This document shows positions 1 to 9,566 of a DNA stretch of 64,000 nucleotides, one piece after another. Every line of letters begins with the position of its first letter. Position 1 is the stretch's first letter. Below the pieces are notes generated by a model. That model saw only the letters and a list, made by a program, of their open reading frames with translations, did not search any database and had not been told where the DNA came from. The position numbers and the translations under genes are program-made. Source of the DNA: Bacteroidales bacterium (GTDB lineage Bacteria; Bacteroidota; Bacteroidia; Bacteroidales; VadinHA17); contig JADKBK010000024.1 of assembly GCA_016715075.1 (NCBI GenBank), positions 1 through 64,000 of the forward strand. Reading direction: 5' to 3'.

Positions 1-2088
1 AACTCTGCATGGACCAACATTTCAGGAGCTGTGTCAGCAACCTATTCCCCATCAGCTCTCTCTGCAACAACTTATTACAGGCGTACTGTTACAAGCGGAG
101 GTTTTTCTGTCAACAGTTCGTCTGTTAAGATAACTGTATCACCACAGATTACACTTGCCCAGCTGCATGACAATATTACTATCAGCAGTAATACCTCAAC
201 AAATATCAATGTTGTAGTTTCCGGAGGCACGACTCCCTTCTCTGTCAGTTACGCCATGAATGGGACCAGCCTATCTCCTGTTACTAATTACACCAGCGGA
301 GCCAATATATCCACCGGTGTCCTGCCTACGGGTGTTTACAATTATACACTGACGGAAGTAAGAGACACCTACGGGTGTTCTGCAACGAACCTTGGAACAG
401 GAATTACTGTCACCGCCTCCGAAAATCAGAATATTGTTTTAAATATTAATAAAGCACTGGTTCTTGTCAATTCAACCTCTGCATACTATTCTGATTTTGC
501 CAGTTATGTTAGCCCTTATCTTGATAATTTTGGCATCCCATATGATCTGATCAATACAGGCACGACAGCCTTACCGGATTTCCAGGACTATGCAGTTATC
601 ATATTCGGACACAGAAATGTTTACCAGTCAGGTTATCCCATTGCACTTCTGGAATCGGCAGTCTCTGGCGGTACAGGTCTTTACAGCTTTGATCCTCATC
701 TGTTCGATTATGCCAGCGGATTTAATACCCTGATAACACAGATTTCAGCCAGTTCAAGTCAGATAAATATTTCAAATACTACGCATTACATAACCCAAAT
801 GCATGCCAATGACACTTACAATTCAACAAATAATGTGATAAATCTTTTATCCGGCTTTACAGCTGTTCAGAGGAGCAGACTTACAGGAGCAGTTGACCTG
901 GCTACGATGAGTTCCGGAGGAAGTACTGCCTCATTGCTTCAGGTATGCTCATATGGTAACGGAAGGGTTGTGAAGTGGGGAGGATACGATTGGATCTCCG
1001 TTGATATCCTGGGACCGATTTACGGAATGGATGATTTGATCTGGAGAGGAATTGTCTGGGCTGCAAGAAAACCATTCGTCATGCAGGGCTTGCCGCCAAT
1101 GATTACAATGAGAGTTGATGATGTACAGGGATATGGCAGTAATATCCTGAATAATTTTCAATGGATATCTATTTCAAATGAATACGGGCTTATCCCATGG
1201 TGCGGTACATTTAATCATGAACTGCCTCCAAGCTACATACCGACCCTGAAGAATTTTATAGATAACAATCATGCTACCGCATCGCCACATGCTTTTGGAA
1301 GCAATCCGGAATTCATCTATTTTAATCATTATGGCGAAAGCCCTTTTGATCCGGTTGCAAACACTCAGGAGGCGAAAGCGTTTTATGATAATAACGGGCT
1401 CAAGATATCCAAGTATTTTGTACCTCACTATTATGAAGTTAGCTCGTCAGCTTTATCGGGAATCCGGGCGATGGGAGGTGAGTTCCTTGGAATACATATG
1501 CTGCCAGACAACCTCTATTTTGGCGGTTCGCCATGGATACATTGTGGTCCATACAGGCTCAACAATGACGGACCAGCTTCCAATGAATACTATCCGGTCT
1601 ATTATGGAGGTTATGTCAACCTGAACGGGTTAGTTTTCTTTAACTGTCTTACTGAAATAAGAGATGACGGTACTTATGAATGGTATCCTGACAATAATGT
1701 TACAACAACTGCTGCCAGGGGCATAAGACACCTGAGACGGGCAATTAATAGCATGGTTTTGCCTTCTCTTTTTACCCACGAACGATATTTCGGAGATATT
1801 ACCGCCACAAACTTCAGGGACATACTCAGTCAGATAACAACTTCGATGTCAGGATATAATCCGGAGTATACATCAACCGATTACGCTGTTCAGTACATAA
1901 GGGCAAAAACAAATATCAAAATCACCAACGTCCGGGAAATGACATCTCAGATTGAAATATCATACACAGGAACCAACGATATGGACACAAAATGCTACCT
2001 GTTTAATGAACAGAGCGGCCAGATTACATACAGACTTGTGGGCCTCCCCCAAATCAGCGGAAGCAATACTTTAAATGTAAATAAATAA
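1..2088 (+). CDS. Large surface protein with polysaccharide-deacetylase-like domain (5' truncated)
   Basis: The reading frame is open at base 1, so the gene starts left of the window and 695 residues are visible. The first ~30 residues (NSAWTNISGA, then SPSALSATTYYRRTV) match the Ig/PKD-like repeat style common in large Bacteroidota adhesins. A middle part (about residues 155-340) resembles a Rossmann-like glutamine-amidotransferase/ThuA-type fold (VLVNSTSAYYSDFASYVSP) but I cannot assign it firmly. From about residue 370 the motif RVDDVQGYG, followed by a conserved-looking CGTFNHE and SPHAFG, resembles a NodB-like carbohydrate deacetylase core with a DD metal-binding pair. The last residues (NTLNVNK) do not look like a T9SS sorting domain. 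It lies 13 bases before the next start, which may be co-transcribed. The function is inferred; the substrate is unknown. Confidence 0.6.
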   Translation, partial: NSAWTNISGAVSATYSPSALSATTYYRRTVTSGGFSVNSSSVKITVSPQITLAQLHDNITISSNTSTNINVVVSGGTTPFSVSYAMNGTSLSPVTNYTSGANISTGVLPTGVYNYTLTEVRDTYGCSATNLGTGITVTASENQNIVLNINKALVLVNSTSAYYSDFASYVSPYLDNFGIPYDLINTGTTALPDFQDYAVIIFGHRNVYQSGYPIALLESAVSGGTGLYSFDPHLFDYASGFNTLITQISASSSQINISNTTHYITQMHANDTYNSTNNVINLLSGFTAVQRSRLTGAVDLATMSSGGSTASLLQVCSYGNGRVVKWGGYDWISVDILGPIYGMDDLIWRGIVWAARKPFVMQGLPPMITMRVDDVQGYGSNILNNFQWISISNEYGLIPWCGTFNHELPPSYIPTLKNFIDNNHATASPHAFGSNPEFIYFNHYGESPFDPVANTQEAKAFYDNNGLKISKYFVPHYYEVSSSALSGIRAMGGEFLGIHMLPDNLYFGGSPWIHCGPYRLNNDGPASNEYYPVYYGGYVNLNGLVFFNCLTEIRDDGTYEWYPDNNVTTTAARGIRHLRRAINSMVLPSLFTHERYFGDITATNFRDILSQITTSMSGYNPEYTSTDYAVQYIRAKTNIKITNVREMTSQIEISYTGTNDMDTKCYLFNEQSGQITYRLVGLPQISGSNTLNVNK

Positions 2089-2101
2089 CAGGCAATTGAT
2101 T

Positions 2102-3298
2102 ATGAAGAGGTATCTAATATTATTATTTATATATTCCGGACTTTTTGGTAACGGAATGGTAAATGCCCAATGGAAAACGGAAAAAGTTCCAACCAGGAAT
2201 AATCTGAATGCTGTATCTGTAACCTCAGGTACAAATCTGTGGATTGCAGGAAATAAAGGCACGATTCTATCCAAAAGCAATGGCACATGGACTGAATTTC
2301 AAAAAACCACAGCCGAGGATCTGAGAAGCATATTTATGACAAGTGAAACCAATGGCTGGGCTGTTGGCGACAACGGCACGATTATTCATTACGATGGTAA
2401 AACCTGGAAAGCTATTACCCCTCTCACGGACCATGACCTGTCATCTGTTTTTTTCAAAGATCAGGATAACGGGATTGCAGTTGGTGACAATGGTACAATA
2501 CTGATCTTTCACAAGGGAACCTGGAGTGCTATGAATAATGATATCCGTGGAGATCTCTTTGCCGGAATTTATTTTAAGGATGATGTATGGCTTGGAGGTG
2601 GACTGGAGTGCGTCAATTTTGCAATAAAGCGGATGTCTTTCAGTAATAAAGGACTTGCACCTGTTAGCAACTTTGATTTATATGCCTCAATTAACAGTAT
2701 CTGCATTTTGAGTCCCGACAATGGATGGGCGGCCGGAAGTCCGGGTGTCTTACTTCACTTCGATGGCAACCAATGGGAACAGGCTTTGACCGATGAGAAA
2801 TTCTCATCGCTCAGATCTCTCTGTTTTTCAGACGAAAATACAGGGATCAGCGTAGGATATGGTGGTACTATCCTGTGTTATTCTGACAAAAAATGGACTA
2901 AAGAAAAATCCAATACGACCAGAACATTGAACGGAACTGCTATTAAGGAAAATATATTCTATGCAGTAGGAGACAGCGGAACTGTAATTACCAAAACCCT
3001 GCCAAAAAAAGATATTGATACAAAAAACTCCGAACAGCTGGCTGATAATATTGAGGTATATCCAAATCCCTGTGATGATATACTGAAGGTAAAAATCTCC
3101 GGGGAAGATGTATATCCAAAGGTGACTATTTCTGTAACAAATTCAAACGGACAGATTTTTCTTAAGAATGAAATTTTAAACTGGTACGGTGATCAGGAGA
3201 TCTCAGTTGCCACATCCTCCTTGAAGAATGGCTTATATTCCATTCAGGCTGATATCGGGGGTAAAATACTAAAAAACAAACTTATAATACTGCATTAA
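2102..3298 (+). CDS. Secreted YCF48/BNR-like beta-propeller protein with T9SS sorting domain
   Basis: The start is taken at ATG 2102; an in-frame TTG six bases upstream is less likely. An N-terminal signal peptide (LILLFIYSGLFGNGMVNAQ) leads into repeated blades with the pattern GWAVGDNGTIIHYDGKTW, GIAVGDNGTILIFHKGTW, GWAAGSPGVLLHFDGNQW and GISVGYGGTILCYSDKKW. This pattern is typical of YCF48-like/photosystem II assembly-factor-type propellers, which are widespread in secreted Bacteroidota proteins and need not relate to photosynthesis. The last ~80 residues (IEVYPNP through GLYSI and KLIILH) form a type A C-terminal sorting domain, so export through the type IX system is expected. The ligand is unknown. 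It follows the edge gene closely on the same strand. Confidence 0.8.
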   Translation: MKRYLILLFIYSGLFGNGMVNAQWKTEKVPTRNNLNAVSVTSGTNLWIAGNKGTILSKSNGTWTEFQKTTAEDLRSIFMTSETNGWAVGDNGTIIHYDGKTWKAITPLTDHDLSSVFFKDQDNGIAVGDNGTILIFHKGTWSAMNNDIRGDLFAGIYFKDDVWLGGGLECVNFAIKRMSFSNKGLAPVSNFDLYASINSICILSPDNGWAAGSPGVLLHFDGNQWEQALTDEKFSSLRSLCFSDENTGISVGYGGTILCYSDKKWTKEKSNTTRTLNGTAIKENIFYAVGDSGTVITKTLPKKDIDTKNSEQLADNIEVYPNPCDDILKVKISGEDVYPKVTISVTNSNGQIFLKNEILNWYGDQEISVATSSLKNGLYSIQADIGGKILKNKLIILH

Positions 3299-3833
3299 GA
3301 GACCTTATTCACAGAAAGGAATTATAGGGATCCTGCATATATTTCAATATAATTGATGAACTCCCCGGATCAGAAGGCAAATCGAACGGCTTTCTCAATG
3401 GAATATTTATATTCAGTAACCAACGGATAATTGAGTCATAGTTTTGAAAAACATACCCCGAAGGAATGATCTCTCCTTCGGCAGGCATCAGAAAATAAAA
3501 ATGCAGGAGGAATATTCAAATTCTTAAATATTGTTTAACTTTATTTCGGATGTGATTGTTTACAGTTGAATTCAGGTGAATTATTAGTTTATTAATCAAT
3601 CAATTGACAATACTTTCTTATGTGACTGGCGGGGATGCAGACATTTAAAATCAGTATTAAATGTGTCAACTAACTAATTTACTGAAAATTATGATCGTTT
3701 CAGTCAAGATTTAAACCCGGGTATATAAAAATTTTTGTTGACAAATAAAGTTAAAGTGGAGACCAGAATCCACTAAAAAAAACGGGGCGTAATCTGAAAA
3801 GCCAGATGAGTAAGAGATCAAAGACTATTAAAA
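3299..3833. other. 535-bp spacer with one stem-loop
   Basis: No coding frame with sensible composition is present. The only structure I see is a perfect 8-bp hairpin, CCGAAGGA at 3458-3465 and TCCTTCGG at 3474-3481, with an 8-base loop. It has no T-run after it on the plus strand; on the minus strand it is followed by GGGGTATGTTTTTC. It could be a weak terminator or a repeat copy. The rest is AT-rich and unexplained. Confidence 0.4.
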
Positions 3834-4283
3834 ATGGAGAATACAGAAAATGCTCAACAGGTTGACAACCTGATTTCAATCAATCCGGAGATAAGGGATT
3901 ATCTTTTAGAAATCTCAAAATGGGGCAAATTCCTGGCTATAGTGGGATATATAGGAATGGGATTGTTATTGCTGATTGGATTGGGAATTATGATTGGAGG
4001 TTCCGTTATTAGCAGTATTTCAGAGGTCGATTTCCCACTGGGAATATTAGGATTCCTATATGTTTTGTTGGCTGCCTTATACTTTTTGCCGGTTAACTAT
4101 CTGTATAAATTTTCATATCAGATAAAGCAAGGGTTTGGATCAGATAATCAGCAATCTGTAACTGCAGGATTTGCAAACCTGAAATCACTGTTTAAATTCA
4201 TGGGAATATTTACAATTGTAATATTATCAATATATGCCCTCATTCTCGTTGTTGCCGTGCCAATTGCGATATTCATGGGATAG
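3834..4283 (+). CDS. DUF5362-like integral membrane protein
   Basis: This 149-residue protein has a polar N-terminus (~30 residues), hydrophobic segments at about 32-60, 67-90 and 120-147, and a soluble loop with SYQIKQGFGSDNQQSVTAGFANLKSLFKFMG. The INPEIRDYLLEISKWGKFLAIVGYI opening segment and the loop are what I recall for the DUF5362 family of Bacteroidota. Its biochemical role is unknown. It stands alone, with spacers of about 535 and 398 bp on either side, so it is probably monocistronic. Confidence 0.7.
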   Translation: MENTENAQQVDNLISINPEIRDYLLEISKWGKFLAIVGYIGMGLLLLIGLGIMIGGSVISSISEVDFPLGILGFLYVLLAALYFLPVNYLYKFSYQIKQGFGSDNQQSVTAGFANLKSLFKFMGIFTIVILSIYALILVVAVPIAIFMG

Positions 4284-4681
4284 AGATTATCTGACTTATC
4301 CTGATTTTCATAATTCCAATCGGGAGATTAATCTGGTTATCGTCCTGATTCTGACAAACAGCAATCCCTGAGAAACCAAATAAAACAAACGGACATCCAC
4401 GACAAGCGTCCTGAAATTTTGAAAAACATTGATGAAAACTGGCTGGAGAAAGGTCAGTTAATGGGAGACTTTATTAAAAAAATCTTTCTCTGAGAGCAGT
4501 ACGAAATAACACATTTTCGGAATTGCAAATGGCAGTTGTATCTATCCCTCCTGATTTGATGCACTTATGTTTATCGGATATAATACCATGTTATAAAATA
4601 ATTTCACACTGATTCTGCTTTTCCGGAAACAGCTAGACATGGAATACATTTGCCGGATGCACATTCACTGGATAAACAGAA
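4284..4681. other. 398-bp spacer with a possible coding remnant
   Basis: There is no complete gene. A stop-bounded frame at 4332-4493 on the plus strand (about 53 codons, no start codon in the right place) reads as a charged, amphipathic peptide ending WLEKGQLMGDFIKKIFL. It may be the 3' end of a lost gene, but I cannot name a family. The remaining sequence is AT-rich with no clear terminator. Confidence 0.3.
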
Positions 4682-5527
4682 ATGATAAATATGGAAATAG
4701 TTAAAAAGATACATTTACTGAGAATTGATTTTTCAGTTCAGATCACCCCTGACAAATCTCTGCCAAGATTTGTTAATTCACTGATAATTTTTGGTGATTC
4801 AATAACAATTGTAGACAGCGGAGTAAAGGATAGCTATAAGTTAATCTATGACTACATTGAGAAGAATAACAGGAAACCGGATGAAATAAAAACTCTTATT
4901 TTATCCCATTCACATCCCGACCATATCGGGTCTGCTCACAGGATTAAAACTGACACAGGCTGTAAAGTTATTGGCCACAAACTTGAGAAGGAATGGATCG
5001 AAAATATTGACCTCCAGGCCAGACAGAGGCCTGTACCTGGATTTTACAGTCTTGTTAATGAGTCTGTTGAGCTGGATGAACTCCTTACGGGTGGTGAAAA
5101 TCTGGAAATCGATTCAGGTATCAATATTTCGGTAATTAATACACCCGGTCATTCAAAAGGCTCTTGCTGCCTTCTTTTCAGGGAGGATTCAATATTGTTC
5201 ACTGCTGATTGCCTGCCATTGGCGGATGACATCCCCACTTATGATAACTTTAAGGATCTAAAGAACTCATTATCATTAATTAAGTCTTTCAATAATTTTA
5301 AAATATTGCTTTCATCGTGGACATCTCCATTAAGTAATAAAAGTGACATTATGAGACTAATTCTTGATGGTGAAAACTACCTGAACAGGCTTGATAAAGC
5401 TGTTAAGGAATACTATTCGCAAAATGAATTGACTCCTCTCGAATGTTGTAGTAAAACCATAAAGTCATTAAATTTACCGCCAGTATTCGTGAATCCGATA
5501 GTTGATAAAGCTTTCAGGACTCATTGA
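4682..5527 (+). CDS. MBL-fold metallo-hydrolase
   Basis: This 281-residue protein has the metallo-beta-lactamase signature HSHPDH (residues 76-81), which supplies zinc ligands. It is followed by the second ligand in NTPGHSKGS (H157) and the bridging aspartate in FTADC (D176). Near the C-terminus, where many family members have a last zinc histidine, the sequence is LLSSWTSPL, so the second metal site may be altered. The substrate cannot be told from sequence; the family includes glyoxalase II-like, lactonase and other hydrolases. The start ATG at 4682 is followed by a second in-frame ATG at 4691, either of which is possible. The next gene follows 41 bases downstream on the same strand. Confidence 0.75.
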   Translation: MINMEIVKKIHLLRIDFSVQITPDKSLPRFVNSLIIFGDSITIVDSGVKDSYKLIYDYIEKNNRKPDEIKTLILSHSHPDHIGSAHRIKTDTGCKVIGHKLEKEWIENIDLQARQRPVPGFYSLVNESVELDELLTGGENLEIDSGINISVINTPGHSKGSCCLLFREDSILFTADCLPLADDIPTYDNFKDLKNSLSLIKSFNNFKILLSSWTSPLSNKSDIMRLILDGENYLNRLDKAVKEYYSQNELTPLECCSKTIKSLNLPPVFVNPIVDKAFRTH

Positions 5528-5568
5528 AAAAATTGTTTGGCTCATAATATCTTCATAATAAAGGCTTA

Positions 5569-6126
5569 ATGGCTCCTGTATATTTTCATGATCAGACGGA
5601 ATTCAGAAAGTGGCTCGAAAAAAACCACAAAGAAGAAACTGAGCTTATAGTGGGTTACTATAAAGTTGGAAGCGGTATACCAAGTATGACCTGGTCCCAG
5701 TCCGTTGATGAAGCCCTTTGTTTTGGCTGGATTGATGGAATCAGAAAATCCATTGATAGTGAACGATATACTATCCGGTTCACCCCGCGGCGATCTGGCA
5801 GTATCTGGAGCAATATCAACATTAAGAAGGTAGAAGAGCTCAAAAAGAATGGACTAATGAAACAAGCCGGCCTCGACATTTTTAATAAGAGAAAAGATTC
5901 GAAATCCGGAATATACAGCTTTGAGAATGATACAGCAAAACTGAATGACGCTTTTGAAACAATATTTAAAGCAAATATCCAGGCATGGGATTTTTTCACA
6001 AAACAGGCTCCCTCATATAAAAAAACAATGCTGAAATGGATTATGAGCGCCAAACAAGAGTCAACCCGTCTAGCAAGATTAAATAAAATAATCACCGCAA
6101 GCGAAAATCAGAAAAGGATCTATTAA
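5569..6126 (+). CDS. YdeI/OmpD-associated family protein
   Basis: This 185-residue soluble protein opens with VYFHDQTEFRKWLEKNHKEETELIVGYYKVGSG. It carries the family-typical core WSQSVDEALCFGWIDG and RFTPRRSGSIWSNINIKKVEELKKNGLM. This is the YdeI/OmdA-like (bacteriocin-protection-associated) family. Its length fits the family. Its molecular role is not established, and the bacteriocin link comes from a few members only. No signal peptide is seen, so it is cytoplasmic. It sits downstream of the MBL-fold gene and converges with the minus-strand barrel gene across a 92-bp gap. Confidence 0.75.
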   Translation: MAPVYFHDQTEFRKWLEKNHKEETELIVGYYKVGSGIPSMTWSQSVDEALCFGWIDGIRKSIDSERYTIRFTPRRSGSIWSNINIKKVEELKKNGLMKQAGLDIFNKRKDSKSGIYSFENDTAKLNDAFETIFKANIQAWDFFTKQAPSYKKTMLKWIMSAKQESTRLARLNKIITASENQKRIY

Positions 6127-6218
6127 ATCTTACAAAACTCTCAACCGATAATTAAGAGGTATTGAGCATTTAATAATAATGCAGACTATCTTATGATTTC
6201 CTCATCCAATATTTTCTT

Positions 6219-6959
6219 TTATCTGAAGGTAAAACCCAATTGCAGTTCAAGTCTGTTGAAATGAGTGATTATTTCCTTTGTGGATAGTCCTCCCCACCAA
6301 TACTGATCCTGACTAAACGTAATTTTCTGGTATCGGTACCCGACTCCAATTGTTACTGCTGCCCTTTGCCATGTATACAATGCTATTCCTGCCACTGCGT
6401 TAAAGAGTAATCCTCCCCTTGAGTCAACAGGTGTATTATAATAGAATTCATGTTCTAAATCCTTATCCGAGCCTGCAAAGCCATAGCCGGTTTTAAGCAA
6501 GGCATAGGGAGAGATCCTGGTCTTTAAAGGATAAAACCTGATATCAGCATACAGAGGTATAATGGTTATTTCCATCTCTTCAAGCCCCGAACCGATTCCA
6601 ATTGCCAGACCGTTTTTAAATTGATAACCGCTTGAGAGGTGAATACTCTTGCCGGTTCTATTGCCAAGTTCGCTTTTTCCAGTGAGTATGCCGGCCGATA
6701 AGTGAATAAAGTAACCATTGGTTTTCTGATTCACCTTCACGGGATAAGTTACAGGTTCCAAAAATGACACATGATCTTTTCTGATCTTTAGTATCTGGGG
6801 GACAACAACCTTCATCTCCAGATAGTCTGAAGAGTCTGTGACAATGGTTCCCGAAATCCGGGAACCATCATTCAGCACAACTGTCTGCTTTCTCTGCTTT
6901 TGTCCTGCTGCTGTGAGAGTTAGTGCAACAAATATTACAGATGCAAAAGTTTTTATCAT
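6219..6959 (-). CDS. Predicted outer-membrane beta-barrel protein
   Basis: This 246-residue protein has a signal peptide (MIKTFASVIFVALTLTAAGQ). The first ~70 mature residues form a small domain (VVLNDGSRISGTIV, LKIRKDHVSFLEP) of the kind that reads as an RNA-binding-like/SH3-like beta domain in many Bacteroidota membrane proteins. Alternating beta strands follow, such as YALLKTGYGFAGS and AVTIGVGYRYQKITF, and the chain ends LELQLGFTFR with a C-terminal aromatic pattern typical of barrels. It starts only 4 bases after the LVIVD lipoprotein stop, so the two are probably co-transcribed. I do not recognise a specific family. Confidence 0.6.
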   Translation of the reverse strand: MIKTFASVIFVALTLTAAGQKQRKQTVVLNDGSRISGTIVTDSSDYLEMKVVVPQILKIRKDHVSFLEPVTYPVKVNQKTNGYFIHLSAGILTGKSELGNRTGKSIHLSSGYQFKNGLAIGIGSGLEEMEITIIPLYADIRFYPLKTRISPYALLKTGYGFAGSDKDLEHEFYYNTPVDSRGGLLFNAVAGIALYTWQRAAVTIGVGYRYQKITFSQDQYWWGGLSTKEIITHFNRLELQLGFTFR

Positions 6960-6963
6960 TATA

Positions 6964-8241
6964 CTACTTTTCTACTATATCAATATGGCTGATCTGAATT
7001 ATATTATCCGGGTCGCTGTAATCATATTGATAGATCCCACCTGTTCCCACCAGCATTAAAATATTGTTTAATGGGATAACATCGTAAGTGTCGATTTCGG
7101 GGTAATGGGTAAGCTGATTTGTGATTATTTCGAGAGGATCTGTTTTATCGTAAATCTTCAGGCCTGCTGCCCCGTCACAAACAAACAGTAAATTGCCGTC
7201 AATGCCCAATCCATGAGGGTTAAACATCGGATAAGATTTCACCAGGTAGGGATTAGTGACAGAGGATATATCAATAACCTCCAGCAGGTTCTGCCCGTTA
7301 GTACACATTGTACCTGTTCGCAGGGTAACGTAGGCATACTGTCCGTCAACAACCACGGGGTCGCATGCCGTTAAATGATCGTATGATGATATCTGGTTTG
7401 GCTTCGCGGGATTAACAAGATCGAAAATCAACAAACCTGTTGTGGTTCCAATAAATAAATTATTCCCGATGATTGAAAGTGTCTCCATATTCCGCGGTAC
7501 ATCAACACTGTCAATTATGGACATTTGAGACGCCGATTCAACATCCACTGTCTTTAGTCTTGAGGGGATGGCAATAACATACAGGTATTGTTCATTCAGC
7601 ATGAATCGGGCCATTGAGCCACCTACTCCGGCGCCTCCGGTCCAGTTGCCGTTTGTTTCAGCCTTTAACATGAAGTCAAATTCACCATTGTAAATCATGC
7701 CGCCATATCCATTTTCATCTATTTCTTCGGTAATGGTTTTCACCGCCCACCCAACAATAACTCCCTTTGAATTATCCACCATGGCATAAGGGAACATTCT
7801 GTCTCCCTCAGGAACAATTTCCGGGAATACATTCTTCAGACGACTGATCTCGACAGGATTATTAACATCGCTGATATCAATAGAGAGCAGGTCAACATAG
7901 CTGTCAGCAAACAGTATGTTGCCACGGATGGCCATATCAACGTTTCCCACAATCTCGTAGAAAGCAATCTTCTCAGGTTCTGAGGGATTGGAATTGTCTA
8001 TTACGTGTATCCCCTTTCCATACTCATTAACAAACAAGTACTGATCTTTGAAGTATATTTTACCGGGATGTGAGATATCTATGGGTTCGCTTTTCTCAAA
8101 ACTGCTGCGAAACTCTTTGAATGGCATATATACTGGTACATTTGCCTCATAGGTAATAAGTTCAACAGTCCTGTCATGGCAACTTGTCATTGAAGCTGCC
8201 AAAACAAGGAAGATGGCTACTGTTTTCAACAGATCTTTCAT
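6964..8241 (-). CDS. LVIVD-repeat lipoprotein
   Basis: This 425-residue protein has a lipoprotein signal peptide with lipobox ASMTSC (Cys at about residue 21). It then has several repeats of the LVIVD type: GIHVIDNSNPSEPEKIAFYEI, LLSIDISDVNNPVEISRL, LLIFDLVNPAKPNQISSYD, LLEVIDISSVTNPYLV and GLKIYDKTDPLEII. These are thought to fold as a beta-propeller on the cell surface; the ligand is unknown. It lies between the serpin gene upstream (77-bp gap) and the barrel protein downstream (4-bp gap), so the three may form one operon. Confidence 0.75.
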   Translation of the reverse strand: MKDLLKTVAIFLVLAASMTSCHDRTVELITYEANVPVYMPFKEFRSSFEKSEPIDISHPGKIYFKDQYLFVNEYGKGIHVIDNSNPSEPEKIAFYEIVGNVDMAIRGNILFADSYVDLLSIDISDVNNPVEISRLKNVFPEIVPEGDRMFPYAMVDNSKGVIVGWAVKTITEEIDENGYGGMIYNGEFDFMLKAETNGNWTGGAGVGGSMARFMLNEQYLYVIAIPSRLKTVDVESASQMSIIDSVDVPRNMETLSIIGNNLFIGTTTGLLIFDLVNPAKPNQISSYDHLTACDPVVVDGQYAYVTLRTGTMCTNGQNLLEVIDISSVTNPYLVKSYPMFNPHGLGIDGNLLFVCDGAAGLKIYDKTDPLEIITNQLTHYPEIDTYDVIPLNNILMLVGTGGIYQYDYSDPDNIIQISHIDIVEK

Positions 8242-8318
8242 ATGTTGGGTTTTTAAATGTTTTACCTGATTTTAATTTCAAACTCCGGTATCAAACTATA
8301 TTATCCGAAAGCACAAAA

Positions 8319-9566
8319 CTATTCACCCAGCGGGTTAACTATTTGCCCGATGAAAAGGAGTGCATTTGTTGTACGTTCGCGTATGGCAAATATAAAAGGC
8401 TTATCAATTATAAACTGTTTTGGCTGTGGAGGTTGACTTGTAACTTCAACTCCAATTGTTGTAACTGCAGCCGCCTCAGTGCCTTTCTCATCTACTTCCA
8501 CGAAGGTATTCTGCTTTACAAAACTGACAAAAATTGAAGCATCGGAAATACCCGAAAGGTTCGCCAGGCCGGGATTGAATGCATCGGTCATTCCCATGCT
8601 TTGAAGCTGATCGTTAAGAACCTTTTCGTATGAGAACTTGAATTTTGGCATGTATACAATCATTTCTCCGTACTCCTGCTGTCCATCAAATGCAGATGTA
8701 ATGGCATTCCACCTTTCTGACGTGAACGACTGGTTGAAGCTGGCAAGGGTTTCATCGGGCACAATAACTACCATTGTGAAGTTAGTACGACCGTATGGTA
8801 ATTCAATAGCCTTGTAATTGTCTCCCGCTGCAACTTTGGATCCTGGTTTGCCATTCATTGTGGGTACATTGACTGAATTGCCTCCGGTGGGAAAGAAGGG
8901 TCTGTCCGATGTAAGAGTTTTATCGAACTGATAGCTCCAATCTCCCTTAAAGTAAAGAGCATTCATAAGAAACATTACTGCATCGTCTGATATCCCATCA
9001 AGCACTTTTGGGATTTTCCCATTTGTATTATCGCTGGCCCATTTATTTATAGTAGTAAGAGCAGATGGTAATGCAAAATCCAGACCATCTGTCTGTGCAG
9101 TGAAATCGGTGCTCATCGTATTAAGGAAAGGATCCTTAACGCTAAACGATTCCCGGTAGAAAATAGCATTTGCCAGGGTAAGTTTTACTTTTGGGTCAGC
9201 CTTCAGGAGTTGAGTTACAAGGCTCTTGTACACCTCATTTACCTCACCCATACTCATACCATCCGGATACCTCAGTGTTGTCTTTAATTGATCGTAAGTA
9301 TCCCCACCGCAGCCGTTAAGAAGCATTATAAGAGCAGTGCTGGCACTCAGAGGCGATAGCATCAGGTTACTGTTTTCCTCAACAGCAACTTTTGTAAACA
9401 GCTCAATACCAAACTCATTACCATTCGCAATTACCTCAGGGGCATTAACATTTAATTCCAGATTTTTTGGAGTCAGATCCGGTTTCTTATCAGGATTGTC
9501 TTTCGTACAGGAAGTGTATCCGGATATAAGGAACAAGCTAAGAAGTGCTATTGCAGATTTTTTCAT
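8319..9566 (-). CDS. Serpin-family lipoprotein, predicted inhibitory
   Basis: This 415-residue protein starts with a lipoprotein signal peptide ending SGYTSC. The body is a full-length serpin: NLMLSPLSASTALIMLLNG, LTLANAIFYRE, MFLMNALYFKGDW, KFKFSYEKVLNDQL, and the C-terminal FIIDKPFIFAIRERTTNALLFIGQIVNP split by short variable turns. The hinge reads EVDEKGTEAAAVTT, matching the inhibitory pattern of a small residue at P14 and alanines at P12-P10. Counting from the P17 glutamate puts P1 near a threonine (VEVT then SQP), which is inference. It would inhibit serine or cysteine proteases at the cell surface or in the periplasm. It is first of three minus-strand genes. Confidence 0.88.
   Translation of the reverse strand: MKKSAIALLSLFLISGYTSCTKDNPDKKPDLTPKNLELNVNAPEVIANGNEFGIELFTKVAVEENSNLMLSPLSASTALIMLLNGCGGDTYDQLKTTLRYPDGMSMGEVNEVYKSLVTQLLKADPKVKLTLANAIFYRESFSVKDPFLNTMSTDFTAQTDGLDFALPSALTTINKWASDNTNGKIPKVLDGISDDAVMFLMNALYFKGDWSYQFDKTLTSDRPFFPTGGNSVNVPTMNGKPGSKVAAGDNYKAIELPYGRTNFTMVVIVPDETLASFNQSFTSERWNAITSAFDGQQEYGEMIVYMPKFKFSYEKVLNDQLQSMGMTDAFNPGLANLSGISDASIFVSFVKQNTFVEVDEKGTEAAAVTTIGVEVTSQPPQPKQFIIDKPFIFAIRERTTNALLFIGQIVNPLGE

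Noticed and set aside
8184..8537. Plus-strand open frame of 117 codons over the serpin gene
   Set aside because: It is antisense to a confidently identified serpin and lipoprotein; shadow frame.
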